NCBI GenBank assembly: GCA_022649135.1
Contig: JALCNP010000002.1
Span: 62,001-126,000 of the forward strand
Source of the DNA: Bifidobacterium sp.
GTDB taxonomy: Bacteria > Actinomycetota > Actinomycetes > Actinomycetales > Bifidobacteriaceae
DNA: 64,000 bases
Direction of reading: 5' to 3'
Positions 51,068 through 62,252 of this stretch are shown here, one piece after another. The notes under the pieces were generated by a model, which worked only from the letters and a program-made list of their open reading frames with translations, was not told the DNA's origin and searched no databases. Each line of letters opens with the position of its first letter. Within the stretch, counting starts at the first letter, position 1. The position numbers and the translations under genes are program-made.

Positions 51068-51517
51068 GTGAAAACTTTCACACCGAAGCCAGTTGATCTG
51101 ACTCACGACTGGTACATCATCGATGCAACGGATGTGGTGCTCGGCCGTCTTGCCACCCAGGCAGCTGTTCTGCTGCGCGGCAAAAACAAGCCCACCTACG
51201 CGCCCCATGCCGATTCCGGCAATCATGTCATCATCATCAACGCCGCCAAGGTCGCGTTGACGGGTGGCAAGCTGAGCAAGGAACTGTACACGCACTCGGG
51301 CCGTCCCGGCGGTCTTCGCGCATACAGCTACGCCCAGCTTCTTGAGCGGAACCCCGATCGCATCATCATCTCTGCCATCAAGGGGATGCTGCCGAAGAAC
51401 CGTCTTGCCAAGACGCAGCTTGATCGTCTGCACGTCTTCGCAGGGGCCGAACATCCGCACACCCCGCAGAAGCCGCAGACTTTCGAGATCACCCAGGTCT
51501 CGCAGCAGGCCAAGTGA
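51068..51517 (+). CDS. rplM: 50S ribosomal protein L13
   Basis: 149 residues from GTG 51068 (RBS AAAAGG). Early 50S assembly protein. Recognised by [44 protein letters not shown], and [22 protein letters not shown]. Start of the rplM-rpsI operon; rpsI begins 20 bp later. Confidence 0.97.
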   Translation: MKTFTPKPVDLTHDWYIIDATDVVLGRLATQAAVLLRGKNKPTYAPHADSGNHVIIINAAKVALTGGKLSKELYTHSGRPGGLRAYSYAQLLERNPDRIIISAIKGMLPKNRLAKTQLDRLHVFAGAEHPHTPQKPQTFEITQVSQQAK

Positions 51518-51537
51518 ACCGAAGGAGATAAAGAAAC

Positions 51538-52029
51538 ATGGCTGACAACACCAATGACTCCGCGGTTCTCGAAACCGAAGAGAAGATCACTTCATACACC
51601 ACGGAAACGAATTCCGGTGCAGGTACGGGTTCGTCCGCTATCGAGCCCGGCTACGGCACTGGCCGCCGCAAGGAGGCCGTCGCCCGCGTGCGACTGGTTC
51701 CCGGAACGGGAAAGTGGACAATCAACGGGCATGCGCTTGAGGAGTATTTCCCCTCTCGTCTGCTGCAGAGAGAGGTCAATTCCCCCATCGTTCTGCTGAA
51801 GCTCGAAGGAAAATTCGACGCCATCGTCCTCGTTGACGGCGGCGGCACCACCGGTCAGGCGGGGGCGGTTCGTCTCGGCGTGGCACGCGCTCTGAACTCG
51901 ATTGACCGCGACGCCAACCGTGCGGCCTTGAAGAAGGCCGGGTTCCTGACCCGTGACGCACGAGTCGTGGAGCGCAAGAAGGCAGGCCTGCACAAGGCCC
52001 GTCGCGCGCCGCAGTTCTCGAAGCGCTGA
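51538..52029 (+). CDS. rpsI: 30S ribosomal protein S9
   Basis: 163 residues; longer than the usual 130 because of an acidic, Thr/Ser-rich N-terminal extension (1-40, [18 protein letters not shown]), common in actinobacteria. The conserved core begins [18 protein letters not shown], and the C-terminus is RRAPQFSKR, whose Arg tail touches P-site tRNA. RBS GAAGGAGA lies upstream. A strong terminator follows. Confidence 0.97.
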   Translation: MADNTNDSAVLETEEKITSYTTETNSGAGTGSSAIEPGYGTGRRKEAVARVRLVPGTGKWTINGHALEEYFPSRLLQREVNSPIVLLKLEGKFDAIVLVDGGGTTGQAGAVRLGVARALNSIDRDANRAALKKAGFLTRDARVVERKKAGLHKARRAPQFSKR

Positions 52030-52048
52030 TTCGCGAATTCGACATCTC

Positions 52049-52088
52049 GGCAGGTCCCTCCGGTGCGACTGGAGGGACCTGCCTTTTT
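52049..52088 (+). terminator. Rho-independent terminator after rpsI
   Basis: A perfect 13-bp stem (52049-52061 with 52071-52083), loop of 9 nt, followed by five T residues. It may also stop minus-strand transcription from glgX on the other side. Confidence 0.93.
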
Positions 52089-52205
52089 GTCGTCCCCGGT
52101 GCCGTCCCGAGCCGTGGGAATGCGGCGTCGGACGTGGTGCTAAGGGGCGGGGGTGAGAGGGCGGTGCGGTGCGGGGTCTGCCTGGCCGCGACGGGGCCCG
52201 GCAGC

Positions 52206-54653
<2,448 letters not shown>

Positions 54654-54659
54654 ACAGCC

Positions 54660-54665
54660 ATTGTA
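54660..54665 (-). promoter_or_regulatory. -10 box TACAAT, leaderless start of glgX
   Basis: On the minus strand TACAAT ends 6 nt before ATG 54653. Confidence 0.55.
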
Positions 54666-54919
54666 AAATACCGGTTTTTCTGTCGGCTGCATGCTCGCGT
54701 CGGGCTCGGGGATCCGTCTTCCCGATCGGGTCGACGCTCGGATCTGCATATGGGGGTCAATAGTGCAACAGAACATGAAAATATAACAACTATGAAAATT
54801 GAGGGTGTAATACGAACATTGAAAATAACAAAACATGTCATATCTCGAACATTTGTATATCGCGTTCAACCACGAAACGCTCAACTCGAGGCATGCCTCC
54901 AAACGTAGATGTTATCCGC
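54666..54919. other. A/T-rich divergent control region between glgX and adhE
   Basis: The stretch 54765-54870 is unusually A/T-rich for this chromosome (TGAAAATATAACAAC, AACATTGAAAATAAC and similar). No gene is supported here. It probably carries upstream elements of the adhE promoter or nucleoid-protein sites. Confidence 0.6.
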
Positions 54920-54941
54920 TAGATTGTGATTCAGGTCACAG
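54920..54941 (+). promoter_or_regulatory. Rex/CRP-like operator and -10 of adhE
   Basis: TGTGA-N6-TCACA (54925-54940) is a perfect palindrome. Read as TTGTGA-N6-TCACAG it also fits the redox-sensor Rex operator with one mismatch. It begins at the last base of a TAGATT box (54920-54925), the best -10 candidate, so a bound repressor would block initiation. NADH-linked AdhE makes Rex the likelier regulator; CRP/GlxR-type control remains possible. Confidence 0.6.
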
Positions 54942-55015
54942 AATCATGTCTGTGATGGCATCGCCGGAAAACGGCGGACATACACCTTTGTACAAACCAA
55001 GACCGGAGGACCTCA

Positions 55016-57745
55016 GTGGCAGAAGCAAAGAAGAACATGGCTCCGACAAAGCCCAACCTCGAGGACAGGGAGACCGCGGCGAAGGCCGAGGTCGATGCGC
55101 TGGTAAAGAAGGGGCTTGCGGCTCTGAACGAGTTCGACAGGCTCAACCAGAAGCAGGTGGATCGAATCGTCGCCAAAGCCTCGATCGCGGCGCTGAACAA
55201 GCATCTCGTGCTGGCCAAGATGGCCGTCGATGAAACGGGGCGTGGACTGGTCGAAGACAAGGCCACGAAGAACATATTCGCATGCGAGCATGTGACGAAC
55301 TATCTCGCGGGACAGAAAACCGTCGGAATCATTCACGAGGACGATGTCCTGGGCATCGACGAGATAGCCGAGCCGGTCGGCGTGGTGGCCGGTGTGACAC
55401 CGGTCACGAACCCGACCTCCACGGCCATCTTCAAATCACTGATCGCCTTGAAGACGCGCTGCCCCATCATTTTCGGCTTCCATCCCTTCGCGCAGAAATG
55501 CTCCGTGGCCGCGGCCAGGATCGTGCGGGACGCGGCCGTCGCCGCGGGCGCTCCGGAAGACTGCATCCAATGGATCGAGCACCCTTCGATCGAGGCGACG
55601 GGGGCGTTGATGAAGCATCCCGGGGTGGCGACCATTCTGGCCACCGGCGGTCCGGGGATGGTCAAGGCCGCCTACTCCTCGGGCAAGCCGGCACTGGGAG
55701 TGGGGCCGGGGAATGCCCCCGCCTATGTGGATTCCGACGTGGACGTGGCCCGCGTCGCCAACGACCTGATCCTTTCCAAGCACTTCGACTACGGCATGAT
55801 CTGCGCGACGGAGCAGGCGATCATCGCAGACAAGAACATCTACGACCCGCTGCTCAAGGAGCTCAAGCGCCGCAAGGCCTACTTCGTCAATGCGGAGGAG
55901 AAGGCGAAGCTGGAGCAGTATATGTTCGGCTGCACCTCCTATTCCGGGAAGAAGCCCGCGCTCAACTCCGTGGTCCCCGGAAAATCCCCGCAGTACATCG
56001 CCCATGCGGCCGGTTTCGAGGTCCCGCAGGATGCGACCATCCTCGCCGCCGAATGCAAGGAGATCGGGGAGAACGAGCCTCTGACCATGGAGAAGCTCGC
56101 CCCCGTCCACGCCATGCTCAAGGCGCAGAGCAAGGAGCAGGGCTTTGAGATGTGCGAGAAGATGCTCACCCACGGGGCCGGCCATACCGCCGCGATCCAC
56201 ACGAACGACCGCGATCTCGCCCGCGAATACGGGCTGCGCATGCACGCCTGCCGCATCATCTGGAACTCCCCGTCGTCGCTGGGTGGCATCGGCGACATCT
56301 ACAATGCGATCGCCCCCTCGCTCACCCTGGGGTGCGGCTCCTACGGCGGCAATTCCGTGTCCGGGAACGTTCAGGCCGTGAACCTCATCAACGTCAAGAG
56401 AATCGCACGGAGGAACAACAACATGCAGTGGTTCAAGATTCCGCCGAAAACCTATTTCGAGCCCAACGCTATCCGCTACCTGCGCGACATGTACGGCATC
56501 AAGAAGGCCGTCATCGTCTGCGACAAGGTCATGGAGCAGCTGGGGATCGTCGACAAGGTCATCGATCAGCTGCGTGCTCGTTCGAACCGCGTCACATTCA
56601 GAATCATCGACTATGTCGAGCCGGAGCCGTCGGTGGAGACCGTCGAGCGCGGCGCCGACATGATGCGCGACGAATTCGAGCCCGACACCATCATCGCGGT
56701 CGGCGGGGGCTCGCCCATGGACGCCTCGAAGATCATGTGGCTGCTGTACGAGCATCCCGAAATCTCCTTCTCCGACGTTCGGGAGAAGTTCTTCGACATC
56801 CGCAAGCGCGCCTTCAAGATTCCGCCGCTGGGCACGAAGGCCAAGCTGGTGTGCATCCCCACCTCGTCGGGAACGGGGTCGGAGGTGACGCCGTTCGCCG
56901 TGATTACCGACCACAAGACCGGATACAAGTACCCCATCACCGATTACGCGCTCACCCCGTCCGTGGCGATCGTGGATCCCGTTCTGGCGCGGACCCAGCC
57001 GCGCAGGCTTGCCGAGGATTCCGGCTTCGATGCATTCACCCACGCGACCGAGGCGTATGTCTCCGTCTACGCCAACGATTTCACCGACGGCATGGCGCTG
57101 CATGCGGCCAAGCTCATCTGGGACAATCTCGACGTGTCGGTGAGCGGCGAGGGCCAGGAGCGGATCCGGGCCCAGGAGAAGATGCACAATGCGGCGACCA
57201 TGGCAGGAATGGCTTTCGGCTCGGCGTTCCTAGGCATGTGCCACGGCATGGCGCACACCATCGGGGCCCTGTGCCACATCGCCCATGGCCGGACGAACTC
57301 GGTTCTGCTCCCGTATGTGATTCGCTACAACGGATCCGTCCCGGAGGAGCCCACCAGCTGGCCGAAGTACAACAGGTACATCGCACCCGAACGCTACCAG
57401 GAGCTTGCCAGAAACATCGGCGTCGATCCCGGTCGGACACCGGCCGAGGGCGTTGAGAATCTGGCGAAGGCCGTCGAGGAGTACCGTGACGTGAAGCTGC
57501 AGATGAACAAGAGCTTCAAGGAATGTGGCGTCGACGAGGACTACTTCTGGAGCGTTCTCGACCAGATCGGCATGCGGGCATATGAAGACCAGTGCGCGCC
57601 CGCCAATCCGCGAATCCCGCAGATAGAGGACATGAGGGACATCGCCATCGCCGCCTACTACGGGGTCTCCCAGGAGGAGGGCCATCAACTGCGCATCAAG
57701 CGTCAGGGGGTGAACTCCACCCAGGAGGGTTCCGAGCGCCTCTAG
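55016..57745 (+). CDS. adhE: Bifunctional acetaldehyde-CoA / alcohol dehydrogenase
   Basis: 909 residues from GTG 55016 (GGAGGA 5-10 nt upstream). The N-terminal ALDH domain (about 1-450) reduces acetyl-CoA to acetaldehyde, with catalytic Cys near 263 in KHFDYGMICATEQ and GVVAGVTPVTNPT as the CoA/NAD region. The C-terminal iron alcohol dehydrogenase domain (about 460-890) makes ethanol; it shows VGGGSPMDASK, DAFTHATEAYVS and the metal His cluster MCHGMAHTIGALCHIAHGR. AdhE forms spirosomes and removes NADH in fermentation. The Rex/CRP-like operator is at the promoter. N-terminus is about 20 residues longer than in E. coli and basic/acidic. Confidence 0.97.
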   Translation: MAEAKKNMAPTKPNLEDRETAAKAEVDALVKKGLAALNEFDRLNQKQVDRIVAKASIAALNKHLVLAKMAVDETGRGLVEDKATKNIFACEHVTNYLAGQKTVGIIHEDDVLGIDEIAEPVGVVAGVTPVTNPTSTAIFKSLIALKTRCPIIFGFHPFAQKCSVAAARIVRDAAVAAGAPEDCIQWIEHPSIEATGALMKHPGVATILATGGPGMVKAAYSSGKPALGVGPGNAPAYVDSDVDVARVANDLILSKHFDYGMICATEQAIIADKNIYDPLLKELKRRKAYFVNAEEKAKLEQYMFGCTSYSGKKPALNSVVPGKSPQYIAHAAGFEVPQDATILAAECKEIGENEPLTMEKLAPVHAMLKAQSKEQGFEMCEKMLTHGAGHTAAIHTNDRDLAREYGLRMHACRIIWNSPSSLGGIGDIYNAIAPSLTLGCGSYGGNSVSGNVQAVNLINVKRIARRNNNMQWFKIPPKTYFEPNAIRYLRDMYGIKKAVIVCDKVMEQLGIVDKVIDQLRARSNRVTFRIIDYVEPEPSVETVERGADMMRDEFEPDTIIAVGGGSPMDASKIMWLLYEHPEISFSDVREKFFDIRKRAFKIPPLGTKAKLVCIPTSSGTGSEVTPFAVITDHKTGYKYPITDYALTPSVAIVDPVLARTQPRRLAEDSGFDAFTHATEAYVSVYANDFTDGMALHAAKLIWDNLDVSVSGEGQERIRAQEKMHNAATMAGMAFGSAFLGMCHGMAHTIGALCHIAHGRTNSVLLPYVIRYNGSVPEEPTSWPKYNRYIAPERYQELARNIGVDPGRTPAEGVENLAKAVEEYRDVKLQMNKSFKECGVDEDYFWSVLDQIGMRAYEDQCAPANPRIPQIEDMRDIAIAAYYGVSQEEGHQLRIKRQGVNSTQEGSERL

Positions 57746-57752
57746 CGGTTCC

Positions 57753-57775
57753 GCACCCGCCACGTCGGCGGGTGC
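57753..57775 (+). terminator. Terminator after adhE
   Basis: GCACCCGCC pairs perfectly with GGCGGGTGC around a 5-nt loop, 8 nt after the stop; no T run follows. Confidence 0.75.
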
Positions 57776-57782
57776 ACTAACG

Positions 57783-57832
57783 TGGAAACCGGTGGCCGTC
57801 ATACAACGAGGTATGGCGACCACCGGTTTCCA
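57783..57832. other. Long 21-bp hairpin between adhE and the decarboxylase gene
   Basis: A 13-bp stem (57783-57795 with 57820-57832), one mismatch, then an 8-bp inner stem (57797-57804 with 57811-57818, one G-U pair) and a 6-nt loop. It stands between convergent genes and could be a bidirectional terminator, a small RNA or an end of a lost element. Confidence 0.8.
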
Positions 57833-57842
57833 TCGTCACGGG

Positions 57843-57896
57843 GAGGGGTCATCCACCGCTCATCCATCTCCACCGCTCATCCATCGCGGACCCCTC
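57843..57896. repeat. 17-bp tandem duplication framed by an 8-bp inverted repeat
   Basis: TCCACCGCTCATCCATC occurs at 57852-57868 and again, directly adjoining, at 57869-57885. GAGGGGTC (57843-57850) and GACCCCTC (57889-57896) flank the pair as an exact inverted repeat. The structure lies 58 bp before the end of the minus-strand decarboxylase gene. Confidence 0.85.
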
Positions 57897-57954
57897 GTGC
57901 CGCGATGGCCGCGTCGGAGCCTGCGGATCGCGTCCGCGCGGATCGTCCCGGTTT

Positions 57955-58704
57955 CTATTCGGCCTTCTCGATGACCTGCACGATGTTGTCGTGGGAGAAA
58001 TCATGTGCCCGATACTGGGGGTTGTCCACCGGAAGATGCTGCATCAGCGTGTCGAAAACCTGGCTGTACACCTTTCCCCGGTCGAGCGCCGCATCGAGGA
58101 CATGGCCTCCGATGGTGCGGTCGTCGGAGAGGAAGTGCTCGTGAAAACCCGCTACCGCGGCGCCGTTGAACATCACGGGTGAAAAGTAGCCCAGCATCGT
58201 TCCCTCGACGTCATGGCGCAGGAACACGGCCTGGTGGTCGGCGACCTCCTCCAGTGTCGGGTAGGGTCTGTGCTGCTTGATCACCGCCCGTGTCTTGATG
58301 AAGCTGAAGGTGCCCCGCACGATTACGGAGAAGAACGTGTTCGCCCTCCCGTTGGCGGCCACGATTTTGCGGTTGAGGTCCTCGAGGCCGATGTCACGGC
58401 GTTCGCACTGGTATTGAAAAGCCGCGTGATGGATATTGGCGAAGGGGACCATGAAATCGGGAGGTACCGCCTGGGCCAGTCCGGATTTCGAAACCTTGTA
58501 GGCGACCGAATCGAGGATGATGAGCTCGCCGTCCATGCCTTCCCCGGTTCCGATGCCGGTGTCGCCGTGGGCGAGCAGCTGCCCGATTGTGGTGGTTCCC
58601 TCGAAAAGCCCGGGAACCAGCTGAGCCAGTGTGCCATGCTGGTAGAGTACGTTGGCGTTGTTGTCTGAAACGGGCTTGATATCAGATGCTCGTGATTGTG
58701 TCAC
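57955..58704 (-). CDS. budA: Alpha-acetolactate decarboxylase
   Basis: 249 residues from GTG 58704; an ATG 20 codons upstream is a longer alternative without an RBS. Family features: LYQHGTLAQLVPGLFEGTTT, IGQLLAHGDTGIGTGEGMDGELIILD and metal ligands in FHEHFLSDDRTIGGHVLD (two His from HEH plus the later His, and Glu). It converts 2-acetolactate to acetoin, taking pyruvate away from acid and steering branched-chain intermediates. The gene is also named alsD. It converges with adhE; both act in fermentation, though shared control is not shown. Confidence 0.95.
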   Translation of the reverse strand: MTQSRASDIKPVSDNNANVLYQHGTLAQLVPGLFEGTTTIGQLLAHGDTGIGTGEGMDGELIILDSVAYKVSKSGLAQAVPPDFMVPFANIHHAAFQYQCERRDIGLEDLNRKIVAANGRANTFFSVIVRGTFSFIKTRAVIKQHRPYPTLEEVADHQAVFLRHDVEGTMLGYFSPVMFNGAAVAGFHEHFLSDDRTIGGHVLDAALDRGKVYSQVFDTLMQHLPVDNPQYRAHDFSHDNIVQVIEKAE

Positions 58705-58886
58705 GCTCCCAACATAACGGAGTACGCGCCCTTCTTCAACCCCCGCGATGAATGACGATACCATTCGATCGTCATCGTCGCTGCGCCCTGAGCTCCATGG
58801 AGAACCTCAATCGGCAGGAGAGCGGCGGCATGGGAGGGCGCCTGCGGTCAGCGTGTCCGCCGGGTTGATGCACCATACTGGAAGGC

Positions 58887-59810
58887 ATGGCACAGACCGC
58901 GGATGATGTATCGGTGGTGATCACCTGCTTCGATCAGGGGGATCTGCTGGAGGACGCCGTTCGCTCCGCGCGAACGCAGACGCTGCGTCCCCGGCATGTT
59001 CTCGTCGTTGACGACGGCTCCCGGGACCCGCGGACCCGGCGGTGTCTTGAAGGGCTTCGTCGCGATGGGGTCGACGTCATCCATCAGGCCAACGCCGGGG
59101 TGAGCGCAGCGAGAAACACCGGGCTCAGGCGGGTGGATTCCCCGTTCGTTGTTTTTCTTGATGGGGACGACAGGCTGCTTCCCGATTTCGTCAGGGTCAC
59201 GCGCGGCATGCTTCTGGCTGATCGAGGCATGGTGGCCGCCTCGGGATGGATGAGGACATGCGGGGTGCTCGATTCGCTCGTCACGCCGCACGGGGGCGAC
59301 CTGAGCGCATTCCTCTGCGCGAACTCATGCCCTGCGGACTGCATGATGCGCACGGCGGACGCGCGGAGCGCGGGCGGATACGACGAGACGATGCGCCATG
59401 GCTATGAGGACTGGAACTTCTTCCTGACCCTGTTGGAAACAGACTCGCGGGTGCCCGGTCGCGCCCCTCATATCGCGGTCGCGCCGGAGCCTTTGATCCT
59501 GTATCGCACGAGTCCTGTCTCCTCGAATGTCCTCAGCATGAACGGCCGTCTTGATCGCCTGCGCGAGATCATGCGCAGGCACCACGCCGCCTATGAGGAT
59601 CATCTGGAGGATGTCGTTCTGGGTCTGGAGGCCGCATCCATGCGGCGGCTCGAGCTGTGGGAGCGGACGGTTCTCGAGATTCCCGGGGCGGGCGAGCGTA
59701 GTGAGGCCAGTGCCGGCTTTCTTCTCGGCCCGTCCTATGGGGATGGTGGAATGGCCAGTGCGGTCAGAATCGCCGCCGAGCTTTCCGCCCGCACGCGGAA
59801 GGGTGCGTGA
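58887..59810 (+). CDS. Family 2 glycosyltransferase
   Basis: 307 residues. GT-A fold signature: VSVVITCFDQGDLLEDAVRSARTQT, VLVVDDGS (about 36-43), NAGVSAARNTGL and FLDGDDRLLPDF, whose DGDD (about 91-94) supplies the metal-binding DxD. GYEDWNFFLTLLE is the acceptor-side ED motif. It transfers a sugar to an envelope or exopolysaccharide acceptor; the donor is unknown. ATG 58887 follows CATACT by 7 nt, so a leaderless start is likely. Its last nine codons and stop are made by the first unit of the repeats at 59782-59997. No other glycan genes are adjacent. Confidence 0.9.
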   Translation: MAQTADDVSVVITCFDQGDLLEDAVRSARTQTLRPRHVLVVDDGSRDPRTRRCLEGLRRDGVDVIHQANAGVSAARNTGLRRVDSPFVVFLDGDDRLLPDFVRVTRGMLLADRGMVAASGWMRTCGVLDSLVTPHGGDLSAFLCANSCPADCMMRTADARSAGGYDETMRHGYEDWNFFLTLLETDSRVPGRAPHIAVAPEPLILYRTSPVSSNVLSMNGRLDRLREIMRRHHAAYEDHLEDVVLGLEAASMRRLELWERTVLEIPGAGERSEASAGFLLGPSYGDGGMASAVRIAAELSARTRKGA

Positions 59811-59997
59811 CTGGCGAACGGACGGGGGAACAGTCTTGCGAATTTCCGCCCGCGCGCGGAAGGGTGCGTGTCACCTGCACGGATGGCTCGGACGTCACGG
59901 ACATTTCCGCCCGCGCTCGGAAGGGTGCGTGATTTCCCGGGTGGGGGTGGTGGCGCAGTGATGCGAGTTTTCCGCCCGTGCGCGCAGACGTGCGGAC
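59782..59997 (+). repeat. CRISPR-like set of four 29-nt repeats with 32- to 36-nt spacers, no cas genes
   Basis: Units begin at 59782, 59843, 59904 and 59969. The first three start exactly 61 nt apart, so each 29-nt unit is followed by a 32-nt unrelated spacer (59811-59842 and 59872-59903); the third spacer is 36 nt. Units 1-3 differ at one to three positions from TTTCCGCCCGCGCGCGGAAG followed by GGTGCGTGA. Unit 4 keeps only its first half. Each unit holds a TTCCGC/GCGGAA inverted repeat. Geometry and base pattern (CCCGC-CGCG-GGGTG) recall type I-E CRISPR repeats. Against a working array: unit variation, overlap of unit 1 with the glycosyltransferase end, and no cas gene in the window. A tandem duplicate of the gene's 3' end or a bacterial interspersed repeat are alternatives. 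Confidence 0.6.
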
Positions 59998-60042
59998 GAC
60001 GTCCGCCGACCGCTCCTCATCCCGACGACACGCCCGGATACA

Positions 60043-60267
60043 TATAATCTCTGAGCGGTGGTTTAATAGAGAAGTTGCCTGTTTTGGGCTCGCAAATTGG
60101 AATCAAAAAAGCGAGCGTGGCATCTGGATTCTCGTGCAAGCGTGGGTTCGGGTTGGCTGCGCACTGATGTGTTATGACCGCGAGGTTTTCTCGGGGGTCA
60201 TTCTCGCCGGTGCCCTGAAAAGCAGGCTGGTAAACAGTAAACGAATCGCTAGAAAGGGCGGACGGCA
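60043..60267 (+). promoter_or_regulatory. S10 operon promoter and leader
   Basis: A perfect TATAAT at 60043-60048 lies about 220 nt before rpsJ; the -35 is poor. The leader includes GCTCGC with GCGAGC around an A-rich loop (about 60088-60116) and a hairpin TGACC-GCGAG with CTCG-GGTCA (60175-60200). In E. coli L4 represses through the S10 leader; whether this leader binds L4 is not shown. Confidence 0.6.
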
Positions 60268-60576
60268 ATGGCGGGACAGAAAATCCGCATCAGGCTTAAG
60301 TCCTATGACCATGAGGTCATCGACCAATCGGCGAAGAAAATCGTCGAGACGGTGATGAACGCGGGAGCAACTGTTGTTGGCCCGGTTCCTCTGCCGACTG
60401 AGAAGAACGTGTTCGTTGTTATCCGTTCTCCTCATAAATACAAGGATTCTCGCGAGCATTTCGAGATGCGCACTCACAAGCGTCTCATCGACATCGTGGA
60501 CCCCACTCCGAAAGCAGTGGATTCCTTGATGCACATCGATCTGCCTGCAGATGTCAATATCGAGATCAAGCTGTAG
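60268..60576 (+). CDS. rpsJ: 30S ribosomal protein S10
   Basis: 102 residues, [20 protein letters not shown] with [21 protein letters not shown]. First gene of the S10 cluster; it is also NusE, an antitermination partner of NusB. AAAGGGCGG provides the RBS. rplC begins 16 nt later. Confidence 0.98.
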   Translation: MAGQKIRIRLKSYDHEVIDQSAKKIVETVMNAGATVVGPVPLPTEKNVFVVIRSPHKYKDSREHFEMRTHKRLIDIVDPTPKAVDSLMHIDLPADVNIEIKL

Positions 60577-60592
60577 GGGGGAGGAAACCGTA

Positions 60593-61243
60593 ATGACACA
60601 GAATGCACATCGTTCCGCGCTGCTGGGCAAGAAGCTCGGCATGTCGCAGGTATGGGATGAGAACGGCTTCTTCGTCCCCGTCACTTTGGTTGACGTGGCC
60701 ACCAATGTGGTCACGGCCGTGAAAACCGACGACAGTGATGGCTACAAGGCGGTGCAGCTGGGCTATGGGCAGATTGACCCGACAAAGGTGACAAAGCCTC
60801 TTGCCGGTCATTTCGCCAAGGCCGGGGTCACACCCCGTCGCCATCTCGTCGAGATTCGCACGGACGACGCCGCTGAGTTCAAGGCCGGTCAGGAACTGAC
60901 CGCAGAGCTTTTCGGCGAAGGTTCCGAAGTGGATGTCACGGGTACGACGAAGGGCAAGGGATTTGCCGGCACGATCAAGCGCTGGGGATTCAAATCCTAT
61001 CGCCGCACACACGGCTCGCATAAGAACGAGCGGCGTCCGGGTTCCGTGGGAGCCTGCGCGACTCCGAGCCGAATCCTCAAGGGCAAGCACATGGCGGGTC
61101 GTATGGGCCACGTCACGGCGACGGCCCAGAATCTCACTATCGTTTCCGCGGATGTGGAGAATGGGATCATCGCGATCAAGGGTGCCGTTCCGGGGCCCAG
61201 GGGTGGCATCGTTCTTCTCCGTTCGGCAGTGAAGGGAGCCTGA
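60593..61243 (+). CDS. rplC: 50S ribosomal protein L3
   Basis: 216 residues from ATG 60593 (GGGGGGAGGA upstream). Recognised by [45 protein letters not shown] and [16 protein letters not shown]3 reaches the peptidyl-transferase centre and is needed for early 50S assembly. Confidence 0.98.
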   Translation: MTQNAHRSALLGKKLGMSQVWDENGFFVPVTLVDVATNVVTAVKTDDSDGYKAVQLGYGQIDPTKVTKPLAGHFAKAGVTPRRHLVEIRTDDAAEFKAGQELTAELFGEGSEVDVTGTTKGKGFAGTIKRWGFKSYRRTHGSHKNERRPGSVGACATPSRILKGKHMAGRMGHVTATAQNLTIVSADVENGIIAIKGAVPGPRGGIVLLRSAVKGA

Positions 61244-61248
61244 CAATC

Positions 61249-61914
61249 ATGGCAAACGTTACTCTGAACGTCACCGATGCGCAGGGCAAGGCGAATGGGA
61301 CCGTTGAGGCGCCCGTCGAGCTTTTCGGCATCGAGAACGAGGAGATCCAGGCACACATTCCGCTGGTGCACCAGGTTGTGGTGGCCCAGCTTGCTGCGGC
61401 CCGCCAGGGCACGCATTCGACGAAGACGCGCGGCAACGTCTCCGGCGGCGGAAAGAAGCCGTGGAAGCAGAAGGGCACAGGTCGCGCCCGCCAGGGTTCG
61501 ATTCGTGCGCCGCAGTGGATGCACGGTGGCGTGGCCCACGGACCGGTTCCGCGTGCCTACGATCAGCGGACGCCCAAGAAGATGAAGGCCGCGGCTCTGC
61601 GCTACGTCCTGTCGGATCGGGCCAATGCGGATCGCATCGCCATCGTCGACCTGGGCATCAAGGACGTCCCCTCCACGAAGGCCGCGGTCGCGGCGCTCAT
61701 GCCGGTGACGGAGAACCGCTTCGCCACGGTCGTTCTTTCGCGCGACAACGTGAACGAGTGGCTGTCGGTGCGCAACATCCCGACGGTGCACGTCATCTTC
61801 GCCGATCAGCTCAACACCTACGATGTGGTCACCGCACAGTACGTCGTTTTCACGAAGGAAGGCTTTGACGCCTTTGTCGCGGCGAAAACCGAGCCTGTCG
61901 CTAAGGAGTCCTGA
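61249..61914 (+). CDS. rplD: 50S ribosomal protein L4
   Basis: 221 residues. The exit-tunnel loop is visible: [39 protein letters not shown]. In E. coli L4 also represses the S10 operon through the leader and RNase E. It starts 5 nt after rplC. Confidence 0.98.
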   Translation: MANVTLNVTDAQGKANGTVEAPVELFGIENEEIQAHIPLVHQVVVAQLAAARQGTHSTKTRGNVSGGGKKPWKQKGTGRARQGSIRAPQWMHGGVAHGPVPRAYDQRTPKKMKAAALRYVLSDRANADRIAIVDLGIKDVPSTKAAVAALMPVTENRFATVVLSRDNVNEWLSVRNIPTVHVIFADQLNTYDVVTAQYVVFTKEGFDAFVAAKTEPVAKES

Positions 61915-61919
61915 TTACT

Positions 61920-62216
61920 ATGGTCGCTATTCACAAACCAGCCCACGACATCATCATCAAGCCAGTGGTTTCGGAGAAAAGCTACGCTGCATCGGATCGC
62001 GGTCAGTACACCTTCGTGGTGGCTCCCGGCGCGAACAAGGTGCAGATCAAGCAGGCCATCGAAGAGATCTTCAAAGTCAAGGTGTCGAACGTCAACACCC
62101 TCAACCGTACGGGCAAGCGTCAGCGCACCCGCACCGGCTTCGGTCAGCGCGTCAATCAGAAGCGTGCGATCATAACCGTCGCCCAGGGTCAGACAATCGA
62201 CATCTTCGGTAACTGA
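61920..62216 (+). CDS. rplW: 50S ribosomal protein L23
   Basis: 98 residues. [37 protein letters not shown] and [10 protein letters not shown] are typical. L23 docks trigger factor and SRP at the exit tunnel. It starts 5 nt after rplD. Confidence 0.97.
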   Translation: MVAIHKPAHDIIIKPVVSEKSYAASDRGQYTFVVAPGANKVQIKQAIEEIFKVKVSNVNTLNRTGKRQRTRTGFGQRVNQKRAIITVAQGQTIDIFGN

Positions 62217-62251
62217 AGGCTAGCCGAAAAAGTCAAAGGAAGAACTACATT

Positions 62252-62252
62252 A
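62252..62252 (+). other. Start codon of rplB
   Basis: ATG 62252 follows an AAAGGAAG ribosome binding site at about 62236-62243, which fixes the start of rplB. Confidence 0.6.

Noticed and set aside
59782..59997. Calling an active CRISPR-Cas locus
   Set aside because: Only four units, one badly decayed, no leader recognised and no cas gene in 64 kb; reported as CRISPR-like repeats instead.
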